Source: JACJWR01 sp964556255 (lineage in GTDB: Bacteria; Actinomycetota; Actinomycetes; S36-B12; UBA10799). From it: a stretch of 61,801 bases of DNA. The number at the start of each line of letters is the position of its first letter. Within the stretch, counting starts at the first letter, position 1. The notes under the pieces were generated by a model. The model saw nothing but the letters and a program-made list of their open reading frames with translations, ran no database searches and had not been told where the DNA came from. The DNA lies in contig CAZKVQ010000013.1 of the NCBI GenBank assembly GCA_964556255.1, positions 1 through 61,801 on the forward strand, given 5' to 3'. The position numbers were made by a program, and so were the translations under genes. This document shows, one piece after another, positions 17,241 to 26,413 of the stretch.

Positions 17241-17358
17241 AGGTCCGTCTCACATCGTGAGTGCCTTCGCACCAGGACTTTCGGACTGTCGGGGGTTGCC
17301 GGTAGGTATGGAGATGCGGGACTGGTCGTACTTCGACCGGCCACACTTGGAGGACTTC

Positions 17359-18729
<1,371 letters not shown>

Positions 18730-18932
18730 TTGCGAGATTGCAGGGCGTCAATCTAACGGATCAATGGGCGGCTGGCGGCCGACGAACGTCCGCGGCGTCC
18801 AGGTCGACTGCCGTGCCTCGTGGCGACCTGCTGTATGAGCCTCTTCGACATGGGCGGCCTCGCTCGCACTGGTTTGGGCGTGCGGCTTGGGCTGCCGAGT
18901 GGATGCGCGGTAGCATTCCGGTGTGTCCGGCA

Positions 18933-18956
18933 TTAACTCAACTCCTGTTGAGCTAA
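18933..18956. promoter_or_regulatory. Candidate operator for the arsenic channel-arsC unit
   Basis: Inverted repeat TTAACTCAAC-TCCT-GTTGAGCTAA, 10-bp arms with one mismatch, 37 bp upstream of the channel start. CTCAA/TTGAG half sites recur in the palindrome of the ArsR-ArsC fusion gene, so one regulator might bind both. The 200 bp between dnaB and this site show no gene I can support. Confidence 0.5.
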
Positions 18957-18992
18957 TACCGGCGACGTCGGGAACGGGTGGAGGAGCCTGCA

Positions 18993-19712
18993 ATGTCGGA
19001 CGACTTGGGACGACGCGTAACTGCGGAGTTCCTGGGCACCGCCATCCTGGTGGCGACGGTGGTCGGCTCGGGAATCATGGGCACCCTGCTCAGCGATAAC
19101 CTCGCGGTCGCCCTGTTGATCAACGCTTTGGCGACCGTCGCGGCGCTCGGCGTGCTCATCTGGGCCATCGGACCCATTTCCGGCGCACACTTCAACCCGC
19201 TGGTCAGCGGCGTTGCGATGATTCGGCGCGAAATGCCCGCGGGCGAGGGCGGCATCTACATTGTGGTGCAGGTCGCCGGCGCCTGCGCCGGGGCGATCCT
19301 CGCCGACCTCATGTTCGCCGGCGCCGGCGTCCACCTCTCCACCCACGTGCGTACCGGCTGGCACATCTGGCTCGGAGAGGTCGTCGCGACGGCGGGGCTG
19401 CTGCTCGTCATCGGCGCCCTGACACGCACGGGGCGCGGTCACGTGGGTGCGGCCCTGGTCCCAGCGTGGATCGGGGCGGCCTACTTCTTCACGTCCTCGA
19501 CGTCATTCGCCAACCCAGCGGTGACTATCGGACGCACGCTGACCAACTCCTTTTCCGGCATCGCCTGGGAATCGGTGCCACTGTTCATCGTGTTCCAGAT
19601 CGTCGGCGCGACCATCGGCGCCCTGCTCACCGAGTTCTTCTACCCCCGCCACGGCGTCACCCCCGAACCGCTCGACCTGCCCGACCCCGTCCACCACGGC
19701 CCTCAAGGCTGA
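18993..19712 (+). CDS. MIP-family channel (arsenic-island aquaglyceroporin-like)
   Basis: 239 aa with six TM segments and two half-helix loops. The first loop reads HFNPLVSG (NPL in place of NPA), the second FANPAVTIGR with the filter Arg retained. Channels of this type in ars operons can conduct arsenite out of the cell after arsenate reduction; that role is inferred from family and from the arsC gene 17 bp downstream. ATG 18993 has GGAGGAG 5 nt upstream; a GTG at 18978 is in frame but lies within that ribosome binding site. Confidence 0.85.
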   Translation: MSDDLGRRVTAEFLGTAILVATVVGSGIMGTLLSDNLAVALLINALATVAALGVLIWAIGPISGAHFNPLVSGVAMIRREMPAGEGGIYIVVQVAGACAGAILADLMFAGAGVHLSTHVRTGWHIWLGEVVATAGLLLVIGALTRTGRGHVGAALVPAWIGAAYFFTSSTSFANPAVTIGRTLTNSFSGIAWESVPLFIVFQIVGATIGALLTEFFYPRHGVTPEPLDLPDPVHHGPQG

Positions 19713-19729
19713 CAATGAAAGGAGCACCG

Positions 19730-20146
19730 ATGAGCGACAAGCCCTCCGTGCTGTTCGTCTGTATCCACAACGCCGGCCGCTCCCAGATGGCCGCCGCCTA
19801 CCTGCAGAGCCTCGGCGGCGGGCGCATCGAGGTCTTGTCCGCGGGTTCCGCGCCGGCCGACCAGGTCAATCCGGCGGCCGTGGAGGCGATGCTTGAAGAG
19901 GGTATCGACATGAGCGCTGAGACCCCCAAGATCCTCACCGACGAGGCCGTACAGGCCTCCGATGTCGTCATCACCATGGGCTGCGGGGACACCTGCAAGT
20001 TCTACCCGGGCAAGCGTTACGAGGACTGGGTGCTCGACGACCCCGCCGGCCAGGGTGTGGACGCGGTGCGGCCGATCCGCGACGAGATCCGCGCTCGGGT
20101 GGAAGCGCTCGTCGCCGAACTCGCGCCCGAAAACGCGCCCGCCTGA
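19730..20146 (+). CDS. arsC: Arsenate reductase, low-molecular-weight phosphatase class
   Basis: 138 aa. The P-loop CIHNAGRS (C11 to R17) is the arsenate-binding catalytic loop of the LMW-PTP fold; C85 and C89 in MGCGDTCKFYPG are the resolving cysteines used in thiol relay, and DWVLDDPAGQ carries the general acid Asp. It reduces arsenate to arsenite with thioredoxin or mycothiol as electron donor. GAAAGGAG stands 5 nt before the ATG. It is cotranscribed with the channel gene, a pairing that couples reduction to exit. Confidence 0.92.
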   Translation: MSDKPSVLFVCIHNAGRSQMAAAYLQSLGGGRIEVLSAGSAPADQVNPAAVEAMLEEGIDMSAETPKILTDEAVQASDVVITMGCGDTCKFYPGKRYEDWVLDDPAGQGVDAVRPIRDEIRARVEALVAELAPENAPA

Positions 20147-20192
20147 CCCAGCGACTGACCTCCTGCGGCCTCCGAAGAACCAGTATTCACTA

Positions 20193-20220
20193 TTGACATA
20201 AGCAGATACTTATGCATATC
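20193..20220 (+). promoter_or_regulatory. arsR promoter with overlapping palindrome
   Basis: TTGACA (20193-20198) and CATATC (20215-20220) are 16 nt apart. Between them lies the inverted repeat CATAAG-CAGATA-CTTATG (20197-20214), well placed for repression by the ArsR encoded immediately downstream. The arsR ATG follows the -10 by 7 nt, so the mRNA should be leaderless. Confidence 0.75.
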
Positions 20221-20227
20221 GTGGGGC

Positions 20228-20554
20228 ATGCCCCTGCGTGACATCACTGCACCAGCCGAACGTGCCCGCGCGATAGCACCGGTGCTCAAGGCGCTGTCTG
20301 ACGAGAACCGCCTGACGATCCTGCTTGCCATCGCCGACCGCGACTCGTCCGTGGTCGAGTTGGTGGCGGCGACCGGACTCTCGCAGCCCTTGGTCAGCCA
20401 CCACCTCAAGGCCCTGCGCGACACTGGGCTGGTCACGGTCACGCCTGTGGGGCGGAGCAACGTCTACTCGTTGTGCTGTGAGGCCATTGCCGCGCCGATC
20501 AGCGTCCTGTCCGACCTCGCCACCCCCACCTGTGCCCCGAAGGAGACCCGATGA
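20228..20554 (+). CDS. arsR: ArsR-family metalloregulator
   Basis: 108 aa winged-helix protein; the recognition region is VVELVAATGLSQPLVSHHLKALRDTGLV. It lacks the CxC of the classical helix-3 site but has C83-C84 and C102 near the C-terminus, an arrangement recalling the three-cysteine arsenite site of ArsR proteins from Acidithiobacillus. It most likely represses its own promoter and the arsM-D/arsA genes. It is leaderless from ATG 20228 and overlaps the next gene by 4 bp (ATGA). Confidence 0.9.
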   Translation: MPLRDITAPAERARAIAPVLKALSDENRLTILLAIADRDSSVVELVAATGLSQPLVSHHLKALRDTGLVTVTPVGRSNVYSLCCEAIAAPISVLSDLATPTCAPKETR

Positions 20555-21822
20555 CGATCAACGACTCTGACCTGATCAAGGACGCCGTACGCGCCCGCTA
20601 CGCGGCGGCGGCCACCACGGCCGCCAGTTGCTGCGGACCAACCTCGTGCGGTCCGGGGGACACCACACTTGAAGTGGGCGATGTCTTCGGCGCCTCGCAG
20701 TACGGCGACGACGAGCGCGGCGAGCTGCCCGAGACCGCGGTCTTGGCCTCGCTGGGGTGCGGCAACCCCACGGCTCTGGCCGAGTTGCACCCCGGTGAGG
20801 TGGTGCTCGACCTCGGTTCCGGCGGCGGTATCGACGTGCTCCTCTCGGCCCGCCGGGTTGGACCGACTGGCAAGGCCTACGGTCTGGACATGACCGAGGA
20901 GATGCTTGCGCTCGCCGAAACCAACAAGGCCGAAGCCGGCGTGACCAATGCGGAGTTCGTCCTTGGCAGCATCGAGGAAGTTCCGCTGCCCGATGACCAC
21001 GTCGACGTCATCATCAGCAATTGCGTGGTCAACCTCTCCCCTGACAAGGAGGCTGTCTTCCGTGAATCGTTCCGCGTTCTGGCACCCGGCGGCAGGCTCG
21101 CGATCTCCGACATCGTCCTGTCTCGTCCGCTGCCCGACGAACTGGGCTCACTGATGGCCCTGTGGACCGGCTGCATCGCGGGCGCGCTCACCGAGGAACA
21201 GGTCGTCGAGGGTCTGCGGGAGGCGGGGTTCGAGGACGTCAGTGTCGAGCCAGTCAACATCTTCGCCCGGGCTGAACTCGAGGGCCTTGCCGCTGGACTC
21301 TCGCCCGCGGACATCCCTGACGGGCTGGATCTGGAGCAAGCGATCGGCGCAGTGGATGGTGTCATTCGGTCTGCCTTCATCCGCGCCACCAAGCCGGGAA
21401 TCCCACGAAGCAAGGAGGCCCACACGCCTGCCATCCACGTCTACGAACCCGCACTGTGCTGCAACACGGGCGTATGCGGACCCGACGTCGACCAGGCCCT
21501 GGTCGAATTCACGGCGGACCTGGACCACCTTGCGGCCCGCGGCGCTGACATCTTCCGCCACAACCTCGCCAACGACCCTTCCGCCTTCGCCGAGGATGAC
21601 GCGGTGCGCGCTTTCCTGCAGGTGGCCGGGTCCGAGGGGCTGCCGTTGACGACCGTCGATGGCGTCACCGTGATGACCGGCAGGTATCCCACACGCGCCC
21701 AGTTGCTCAAGTTCGCGGACCTCGCAGATGATGCCGTTCCGGCAGGGGCGGCGCTGTTGACGATGGCCGACGACTCGTCCGCCGAGTCCTCCTGCGGTTG
21801 TGGGCCGTCAGGTTGCTGCTGA
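20551..21822 (+). CDS. Arsenite S-adenosylmethionine methyltransferase fused to ArsD metallochaperone
   Basis: 423 aa, two modules. Residues 1-285 are ArsM: SAM motif DLGSGGGID (87-95) and the three catalytic cysteines C70 (SLGCGNP), C158 (ISNCVVNL) and C208 (TGCIAGAL). Residues 293-385 match ArsD: VYEPALCCNTGVCGPDVDQA with C303, C304 and C309 equivalent to the arsenite-transfer cysteines, then FRHNLANDPSAF and GLPLTTVDGVTVMTGRYPTR. A tail from 414 adds CGCGPSGCC, recalling the vicinal Cys pairs of ArsD. Another CC..C cluster lies at 27-33. ArsM makes methylated arsenicals; ArsD hands arsenite to ArsA, which is the next gene with a 1-bp overlap. Confidence 0.9.
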   Translation: MTINDSDLIKDAVRARYAAAATTAASCCGPTSCGPGDTTLEVGDVFGASQYGDDERGELPETAVLASLGCGNPTALAELHPGEVVLDLGSGGGIDVLLSARRVGPTGKAYGLDMTEEMLALAETNKAEAGVTNAEFVLGSIEEVPLPDDHVDVIISNCVVNLSPDKEAVFRESFRVLAPGGRLAISDIVLSRPLPDELGSLMALWTGCIAGALTEEQVVEGLREAGFEDVSVEPVNIFARAELEGLAAGLSPADIPDGLDLEQAIGAVDGVIRSAFIRATKPGIPRSKEAHTPAIHVYEPALCCNTGVCGPDVDQALVEFTADLDHLAARGADIFRHNLANDPSAFAEDDAVRAFLQVAGSEGLPLTTVDGVTVMTGRYPTRAQLLKFADLADDAVPAGAALLTMADDSSAESSCGCGPSGCC

Positions 21823-23606
21823 TGCCTCGGTTCCTGGCCGATCCTCCCGCCTTCATCTTCTTCACGGGCAAGGGCGGAGTAGGCAAGACGTCGATTGCCT
21901 GCGCAACCGCGGTCGCGCTCGCCGAGCAGGGCAAGCGGGTGCTGCTGGTGAGTACCGATCCGGCCTCGAACGTGGGGCAGGTGTTCGACGTTTCCATCGG
22001 CAACACCATCACACCCATCGGGGTCCTGCCCGGTCTGTCGGCGTTGGAGATCGATCCAGAGCAGGCGGCGGAGGCCTACCGAGAGCGCATCGTCGGCCCG
22101 GTGCGAGGGTTGTTGCCGGAGAAGGAGATCGCGTCAATTGCGGAGCAGTTGTCCGGATCCTGTACGACGGAGGTGGCGTCGTTCAACGAGTTCACCGCCC
22201 TGCTCGCCGATGAGACGATCACCCATCGATATGACCACGTACTCTTCGACACCGCCCCCACGGGACACACCATTCGCCTGCTCCAACTTCCTGGGGAATG
22301 GACCGACTTCCTCAATGCCGGCAAGGGTGACGCTTCGTGCCTCGGCCCGCTGGCGGGGTTGGAGAAGCAGCGCTCGGTCTATGCCGCGGCCGTCGCGGCG
22401 TTGAAGGATCCCACTCGCACCAGGCTGGTTCTCGTCACCCGCCCGCAGGAGTCCGCACTGGCGGAGGCCGCCCGAACGTACGACGAACTCGCCGGGGTCG
22501 GCATCCGCGCCACGAGCCTCGTCATCAATGCCTGCATGCCCGCAGCGGCCGGCGATGAGGACCTCGCCATTGCCGTGCGTGCGCGCGAGATAGCTGCGAT
22601 GGACGCGATGCCGGCGGAACTGACCGACCTGCAGATCGACGTGATCGAGCTCAAGCCAACCAACATGATCGGCCTCCCTGCCCTGCGCCTGTTGCTGGCA
22701 GACGACCGTGCCGTATACGAAGAGGCCACGGCGCGGGACGAGTCGCAGGCGGTCGCCCCCGCCAACACGGCGGCGCAGCCGCTGAGCGCCCTCGTTGACG
22801 ACATCGAGCGCGGGCAGCACGGGCTCGTGATGTGCATGGGTAAGGGAGGGGTGGGCAAGACTACGATCGCCGCCGCTGTCGCCGTGGAACTGGCCCACCG
22901 CGGCCACGAGGTCCACCTGACCACCACGGATCCGGCAGCCCACCTGGCGGAAACCCTGCAGGGCGCCGTCGCCGGGTTGCGGGTCTCGCGGATCGACCCC
23001 ACCGCTGCCACCCAGGCGTACCGCGATCGGATCATGGCCACGAAGGGCAAGAATCTCGACGACGCCGGCCGCGCCGCGTTGCACGAGGATCTGCTCTCGC
23101 CATGCACCGAGGAGGTCGCTGTGTTCGGCGAGTTCTCGAAGGTGATCCACTCCGCTCGCCGGGAGTTCGTGGTCGTCGACACAGCACCCACCGGCCATAC
23201 CCTGCTGTTGTTGGACGCGACCGGCTCCTACCATCGCGACATCGTCCGTCAGATGGGAGCCACGAGCGGCTTTCGCACGCCGATGATGATGCTGCAAGAT
23301 CCCGAGTTGACCAAGGTCATCCTCGTCACCCTGCCCGAACCCACCCCCGTCGCGGAGGCCCGCGGCCTGCAGGGGGACCTCGAGCGGGCTGGGATCCACC
23401 CCTGGGCCTGGGTCGTCAACAATTCACTGGCTGCGGCCCACCCGCGCTCGCCCTTCCTGCGCCGACGCGCTGCCGCGGAGGACGAGCAAATCGAAGCGGT
23501 AACCCACTTCGCCGACCGCGTCGCCATCGTCCCCCTGCTCCGCGACGAACCCGTCGGCGAGAAGAGGCTGGGCGAGGTGTGTTTCGGTCGTGTCACCGTC
23601 TCCTAG
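21822..23606 (+). CDS. arsA: ArsA arsenite-stimulated ATPase, two-domain
   Basis: 594 aa, with A1 and A2 halves joined by a linker near residues 305-330. Each half has a P-loop (GKGGVGKTS near residue 17 and GKGGVGKTT near 345) and the DTAPTGHT signal sequence. The three arsenite-site cysteines are present in SGSCTTEVASF, GDASCLGPL and LSPCTEEVAVF. ArsA normally powers the ArsB pump and receives arsenite from ArsD. Here ArsD is part of the preceding gene, and no ArsB or Acr3 gene is in the window, so the partner membrane protein is unknown. ATG 21822 overlaps the previous stop (TGATG). Confidence 0.93.
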   Translation: MPRFLADPPAFIFFTGKGGVGKTSIACATAVALAEQGKRVLLVSTDPASNVGQVFDVSIGNTITPIGVLPGLSALEIDPEQAAEAYRERIVGPVRGLLPEKEIASIAEQLSGSCTTEVASFNEFTALLADETITHRYDHVLFDTAPTGHTIRLLQLPGEWTDFLNAGKGDASCLGPLAGLEKQRSVYAAAVAALKDPTRTRLVLVTRPQESALAEAARTYDELAGVGIRATSLVINACMPAAAGDEDLAIAVRAREIAAMDAMPAELTDLQIDVIELKPTNMIGLPALRLLLADDRAVYEEATARDESQAVAPANTAAQPLSALVDDIERGQHGLVMCMGKGGVGKTTIAAAVAVELAHRGHEVHLTTTDPAAHLAETLQGAVAGLRVSRIDPTAATQAYRDRIMATKGKNLDDAGRAALHEDLLSPCTEEVAVFGEFSKVIHSARREFVVVDTAPTGHTLLLLDATGSYHRDIVRQMGATSGFRTPMMMLQDPELTKVILVTLPEPTPVAEARGLQGDLERAGIHPWAWVVNNSLAAAHPRSPFLRRRAAAEDEQIEAVTHFADRVAIVPLLRDEPVGEKRLGEVCFGRVTVS

Positions 23607-23717
23607 TGGCGGTTTGCGCATCAGTGCTTGTCGTTGGGTGCGAAGTCCGTGAACCGCGTGTGCGTTGATTCGCACGGGTGATGTCTGGTGCGGTCGTCGC
23701 CCACGGCGGCGTCATTG

Positions 23718-24407
23718 CTATGGGCGGGTAGCACTGACCAGGGGAGCGAGTTGGGCGACTCTCGTGCTGATGTCTTCGAGGGCCGCGGTGAACGCCTCGT
23801 CGGTGTCGACACGGGAGGGGTCGGGGATTGACCAGTGGACGCGCTCGTTCGGCAGGTCGTCGAGTTCCTCGTTGACGGTGTCGCAGACGGACACGACCAG
23901 GTCGTCGTCCTCCAGGAGCGCTTCGAGGGATCGCGGCGTCGAGGCGTCGAGAGTCACACCGGCGCGGCGGGCCGCATCGACTGCACGAGGGTTCACGCAG
24001 GGCGCCGGTCGAGTGCCCGCGGAAGCGCAGGGCACGTCGCTGACGGTCCGCCACAGCGCCTCGGCGAGCACCGATCGGGCCGAGTTGTGGGTGCATACGA
24101 ACAGCACGCGGGCTGCCGAAGTCGATGCCCGTGGCAGCAGGCCGTCGAGCGCGCCGTCGACTAGGTGGATGTAGGTGCGGCGCCGGTCGTTCTGAGAGTT
24201 GCTCCGTTCGACAATTCCCGCCGCTTCGAGTGTCTTGAGGTGGTGGGCGAGCAGGTTCGCGGTGATACCCAGCGCGGATGCGAGGGCGTCGGGCGAGAGG
24301 TCGCGGTTGCGCAGCATCTCCACGACCCGAAGGCGCGTCGGGTCCCCCAGCGCCCGGAAGGTGCGGGACCGACGCTCGTAGTCGGACCCGAGGGGGCTAG
24401 AGTTCAT
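23718..24407 (-). CDS. ArsR-type repressor fused to LMW-phosphatase/arsenate reductase domain
   Basis: About 229 aa. Residues 10-85 are a winged helix (LGDPTRLRVVEMLRNRDLSPDALASALG ... HHLKTLEAAGIVE). Residues 98-225 are an LMW-PTP domain with P-loop CTHNSARS (105-112), two further cysteines in the CASAGTRPAPC segment, and one in SVCDTV. The HTH has no cysteines, so sensing could be through the C-terminal domain. ATG 24407 and ATG 24419 both lie inside a 43-bp palindrome; the first is kept as start, the second would make the mRNA leaderless. It faces away from the main ars operon, separated by 111 bp from arsA, in which I see nothing else. Confidence 0.85.
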   Translation of the reverse strand: MNSSPLGSDYERRSRTFRALGDPTRLRVVEMLRNRDLSPDALASALGITANLLAHHLKTLEAAGIVERSNSQNDRRRTYIHLVDGALDGLLPRASTSAARVLFVCTHNSARSVLAEALWRTVSDVPCASAGTRPAPCVNPRAVDAARRAGVTLDASTPRSLEALLEDDDLVVSVCDTVNEELDDLPNERVHWSIPDPSRVDTDEAFTAALEDISTRVAQLAPLVSATRP

Positions 24408-24444
24408 CTCAGCACTCATTGAGTCAATGATTGCTGAGATGAAC
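24402..24444. promoter_or_regulatory. 43-bp operator palindrome over the start of the ArsR-ArsC fusion gene
   Basis: The 13-bp arms 24402-24414 and 24432-24444 are perfectly complementary, and the middle holds a perfect TCATTGA-G-TCAATGA (24416-24430); only one pair in the whole element mismatches. On the minus strand TTGACG and AATCAT, 17 nt apart, form a promoter that the palindrome overlaps. This is a strong candidate for autoregulation. Confidence 0.8.
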
Positions 24445-24524
24445 TCTGACGTCAATGCGGGCGACGTGGCGGTGCTCAGCTAAACCAGCGTTACGAGTAG
24501 GACTCCGTTCTGTGGTTAGCCGAG

Positions 24525-24914
24525 TCAGCCGTTCTCGGCGGCGATCTGGATGAGGTTTCCGCAGCTGTCGTCGAACACCGCGGTCGTCACCGGCCCCAGG
24601 TCGGTGGGGGGCTGCGTGAATCGAACCCCTAAACCAGCCAGGCGCTCGTACTCCCTCGATACATCCTCGACGGCAAACGATGTGTACGGGATGCCATCGT
24701 CCACCAGGGCCTGTTTGAAGGGTCGCGCGGCGGGGTGTTCGTCAGGCTCCAAAGACAGTTGAGTTCCCGCGGGATCCTCGGGCGAGACGACGGTGATCCA
24801 GGAGTGCTCGCCGAGCGGGATCTCGTGCTTGACAGTGAAGCCGAGTACCTCGGTGTAGAAGCGCAATGCCTTTGCCTGGTCGTCGACCATCACGCTCATC
24901 ACATTGATCCTCAT
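24525..24914 (-). CDS. VOC-superfamily (glyoxalase/dioxygenase fold) protein
   Basis: 129 aa with two beta-alpha-beta-beta-beta modules: KALRFYTEVLGFTVKHEIPLG in the first and YERLAGLGVRFTQPPTDLG ... AVFDDSCGNLIQI in the second, the usual FYxxvLGF and DxxGN pattern. Substrate unknown; relatives act in methylglyoxal or antibiotic metabolism. A GAGAGGAC ribosome binding site precedes the ATG. It stands alone between the ars genes and the SDR/MarR pair. Confidence 0.85.
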   Translation of the reverse strand: MRINVMSVMVDDQAKALRFYTEVLGFTVKHEIPLGEHSWITVVSPEDPAGTQLSLEPDEHPAARPFKQALVDDGIPYTSFAVEDVSREYERLAGLGVRFTQPPTDLGPVTTAVFDDSCGNLIQIAAENG

Positions 24915-25020
24915 GGGTGTCCTCTCGGCTCGCGGGCGCGCATGGGCCAGTCGTGGTCGAAGTGTCTCGATATCGAGGAACGAAGCCTACCCGCGATCGA
25001 GTGGTGGCGGATTTCGGCGA

Positions 25021-25854
25021 CTACTCAGGGTTTTCGAACGGTGCGAGGCAAGTTGCCGTGACTTCCCACAGGCGTTGTTGGTCCCCTTGCTGGAGTTTCA
25101 AGTCCAGAGGCTTCCGCTGCCTCTTCCACGCGTAGGTTTCGCCCCGGGCCCCTTTCTCTGTTACTTGGCTCATCACTGAGAAGACGTTCCGGGCGGCCCG
25201 CTCCGCCGAAATCCCAACGACTGCGGTCAGCGTTTTCACCAGCAACCGGCGTGGTTGTGGTTCGTTCGCGAGAATCTTCGTCTTGACCAGTCCCGGCATG
25301 TAGATGTTCATGGGGACTCGGCTCCTGAGATTGAACTCGGACGTGAACACCTGGGCGGACCACTGCCAGCGGGCCAATGCCGACTGTGCGCTGAAAGCCT
25401 GCGCCATCGTCAGGTCGTTGAAGTCCGGGCGCTCGACGTTGAGTCCGACGACCGTCATCACCTGAGCATCTGGTGTGGTCTCCAGCACCTCCTGCAGCTG
25501 CCAGGTCAACAACGCCCGACCGAGATGCCCGAGAGCGAAGTTGGACTCGAAACCCTCGACAGTCAGTACCCTCTCCTGGGTGATCGCGTTGGCGTTGAGC
25601 ATGAGTAAGTCGAGCCGGTCGTGGGTCTCGAGAAAGGTCTTGGCAACCCCTTTGACGTCGGCCATCACCGACAGGTCGGCCGTGATCGCGCTGACGGCTT
25701 GAGATCCGTTGGCCGCTCTCAGTTCCGCCACTGTCGCTGCGCACTTGCTCGGGTTCCGGCCGACGATGACCACCTCCCACCCCTCGGAGAGCAACTTGGA
25801 TGCGGTTGCCTTCCCGATTCCGTCGGTGGCGCCGGTGATGAGTGCGGTCTTCAT
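25021..25854 (-). CDS. Short-chain dehydrogenase-like protein lacking the catalytic tetrad
   Basis: 277 aa. The N-terminal Rossmann motif TGATDGIGKATA (8-19) and NANA (88-91, in place of NNAG) place it in the SDR superfamily. Where the active-site Ser should be it has TVVGLN, and where YxxxK should be it reads WQWSA (163-167), so neither Tyr nor Lys is present. It may bind NADP(H) without classical dehydrogenase activity. It overlaps the MarR gene by 4 bp (ATGA) and is cotranscribed with it. Confidence 0.8.
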   Translation of the reverse strand: MKTALITGATDGIGKATASKLLSEGWEVVIVGRNPSKCAATVAELRAANGSQAVSAITADLSVMADVKGVAKTFLETHDRLDLLMLNANAITQERVLTVEGFESNFALGHLGRALLTWQLQEVLETTPDAQVMTVVGLNVERPDFNDLTMAQAFSAQSALARWQWSAQVFTSEFNLRSRVPMNIYMPGLVKTKILANEPQPRRLLVKTLTAVVGISAERAARNVFSVMSQVTEKGARGETYAWKRQRKPLDLKLQQGDQQRLWEVTATCLAPFENPE

Positions 25855-26336
25855 GACGTCGTCTCCTGCTCGTAACCTTCTGCAAGGCGCTGCCAGAAGT
25901 CGGCCATCTGTCTGAGTTCCTTCTCGCTGAACCTGCTGAGGAAGATCTCCCGAACGAGCTGCGTGTGTGCCTCTGCAGCCGAGCGAAGGCGCTCGTGCCC
26001 TTCGCCGGTCAGGACGGCGTAGGCGCCGCGCCTGTCCTCGGCCGCCACCACGCGCTCCACCAGCCCGGACTGAGCCAGCCTCTCAACGGTCCGACTCATG
26101 CCGCTGCGGGTCAGGATGCTCTGGTCTGCGAGTGCTTGGATACGCATGCACGTGTCTGGTGCCCGCGCCAGTCGCAGAAGAACTTCGAACTCGACATGGG
26201 ACAGGTGCGAGTGCTCTTGTAGGTCCTCCTCGATCGAGCGGTTCAACCGGTCGAAAGTCCCGAGGAATCCGCTCCAGGCCGCCAGTTCCACCTCGGAGAA
26301 GAGAGGCCGCGTAGGCTCAATTGGATGCGTGCGCAC
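25851..26336 (-). CDS. MarR family transcriptional regulator
   Basis: About 161 aa winged-helix protein: HVEFEVLLRLARAP ... LADQSILTRSGMSRTVERLAQSGLVERVVAAEDRRGAYAVLT is the MarR DNA-binding unit with the D/ERR wing. GTG 26336 lies inside a perfect 18-bp palindrome and 6 nt after CATAGT (26348-26343), indicating leaderless translation and self-repression. It heads an operon with the SDR-like gene and is divergent from the cupin gene, which it may also control. Confidence 0.85.
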   Translation of the reverse strand: MRTHPIEPTRPLFSEVELAAWSGFLGTFDRLNRSIEEDLQEHSHLSHVEFEVLLRLARAPDTCMRIQALADQSILTRSGMSRTVERLAQSGLVERVVAAEDRRGAYAVLTGEGHERLRSAAEAHTQLVREIFLSRFSEKELRQMADFWQRLAEGYEQETTS

Positions 26337-26341
26337 GCATC
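26324..26341. promoter_or_regulatory. Candidate MarR operator shared by divergent genes
   Basis: GATGCGTGCGCACGCATC is a perfect 18-bp palindrome covering the marR start codon. Next to it, TACTAT (26342-26347) on the plus strand and CATAGT on the minus strand are overlapping divergent -10 candidates, so binding here would affect both directions. Confidence 0.7.
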
Positions 26342-26413
26342 TACTATGGTGGCTCAGCATCCGGGCGTCAATGTGGGCCCGTTGCTAGCCATCACAGCTC
26401 GGGAGGTCAACAC

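Noticed and set aside
17057..17358. Replication origin oriC
   Set aside because: DnaA boxes are present but there is no dnaA or dnaN nearby and no extended AT-rich unwinding segment; a regulatory or titration site is the safer reading.
18923..19100. Leaderless small ORF starting at GTG 18923 before the MIP channel
   Set aside because: TAGCAT lies 6 nt upstream, but the peptide runs out of frame through the channel gene with no recognisable features and overlaps the operator palindrome.
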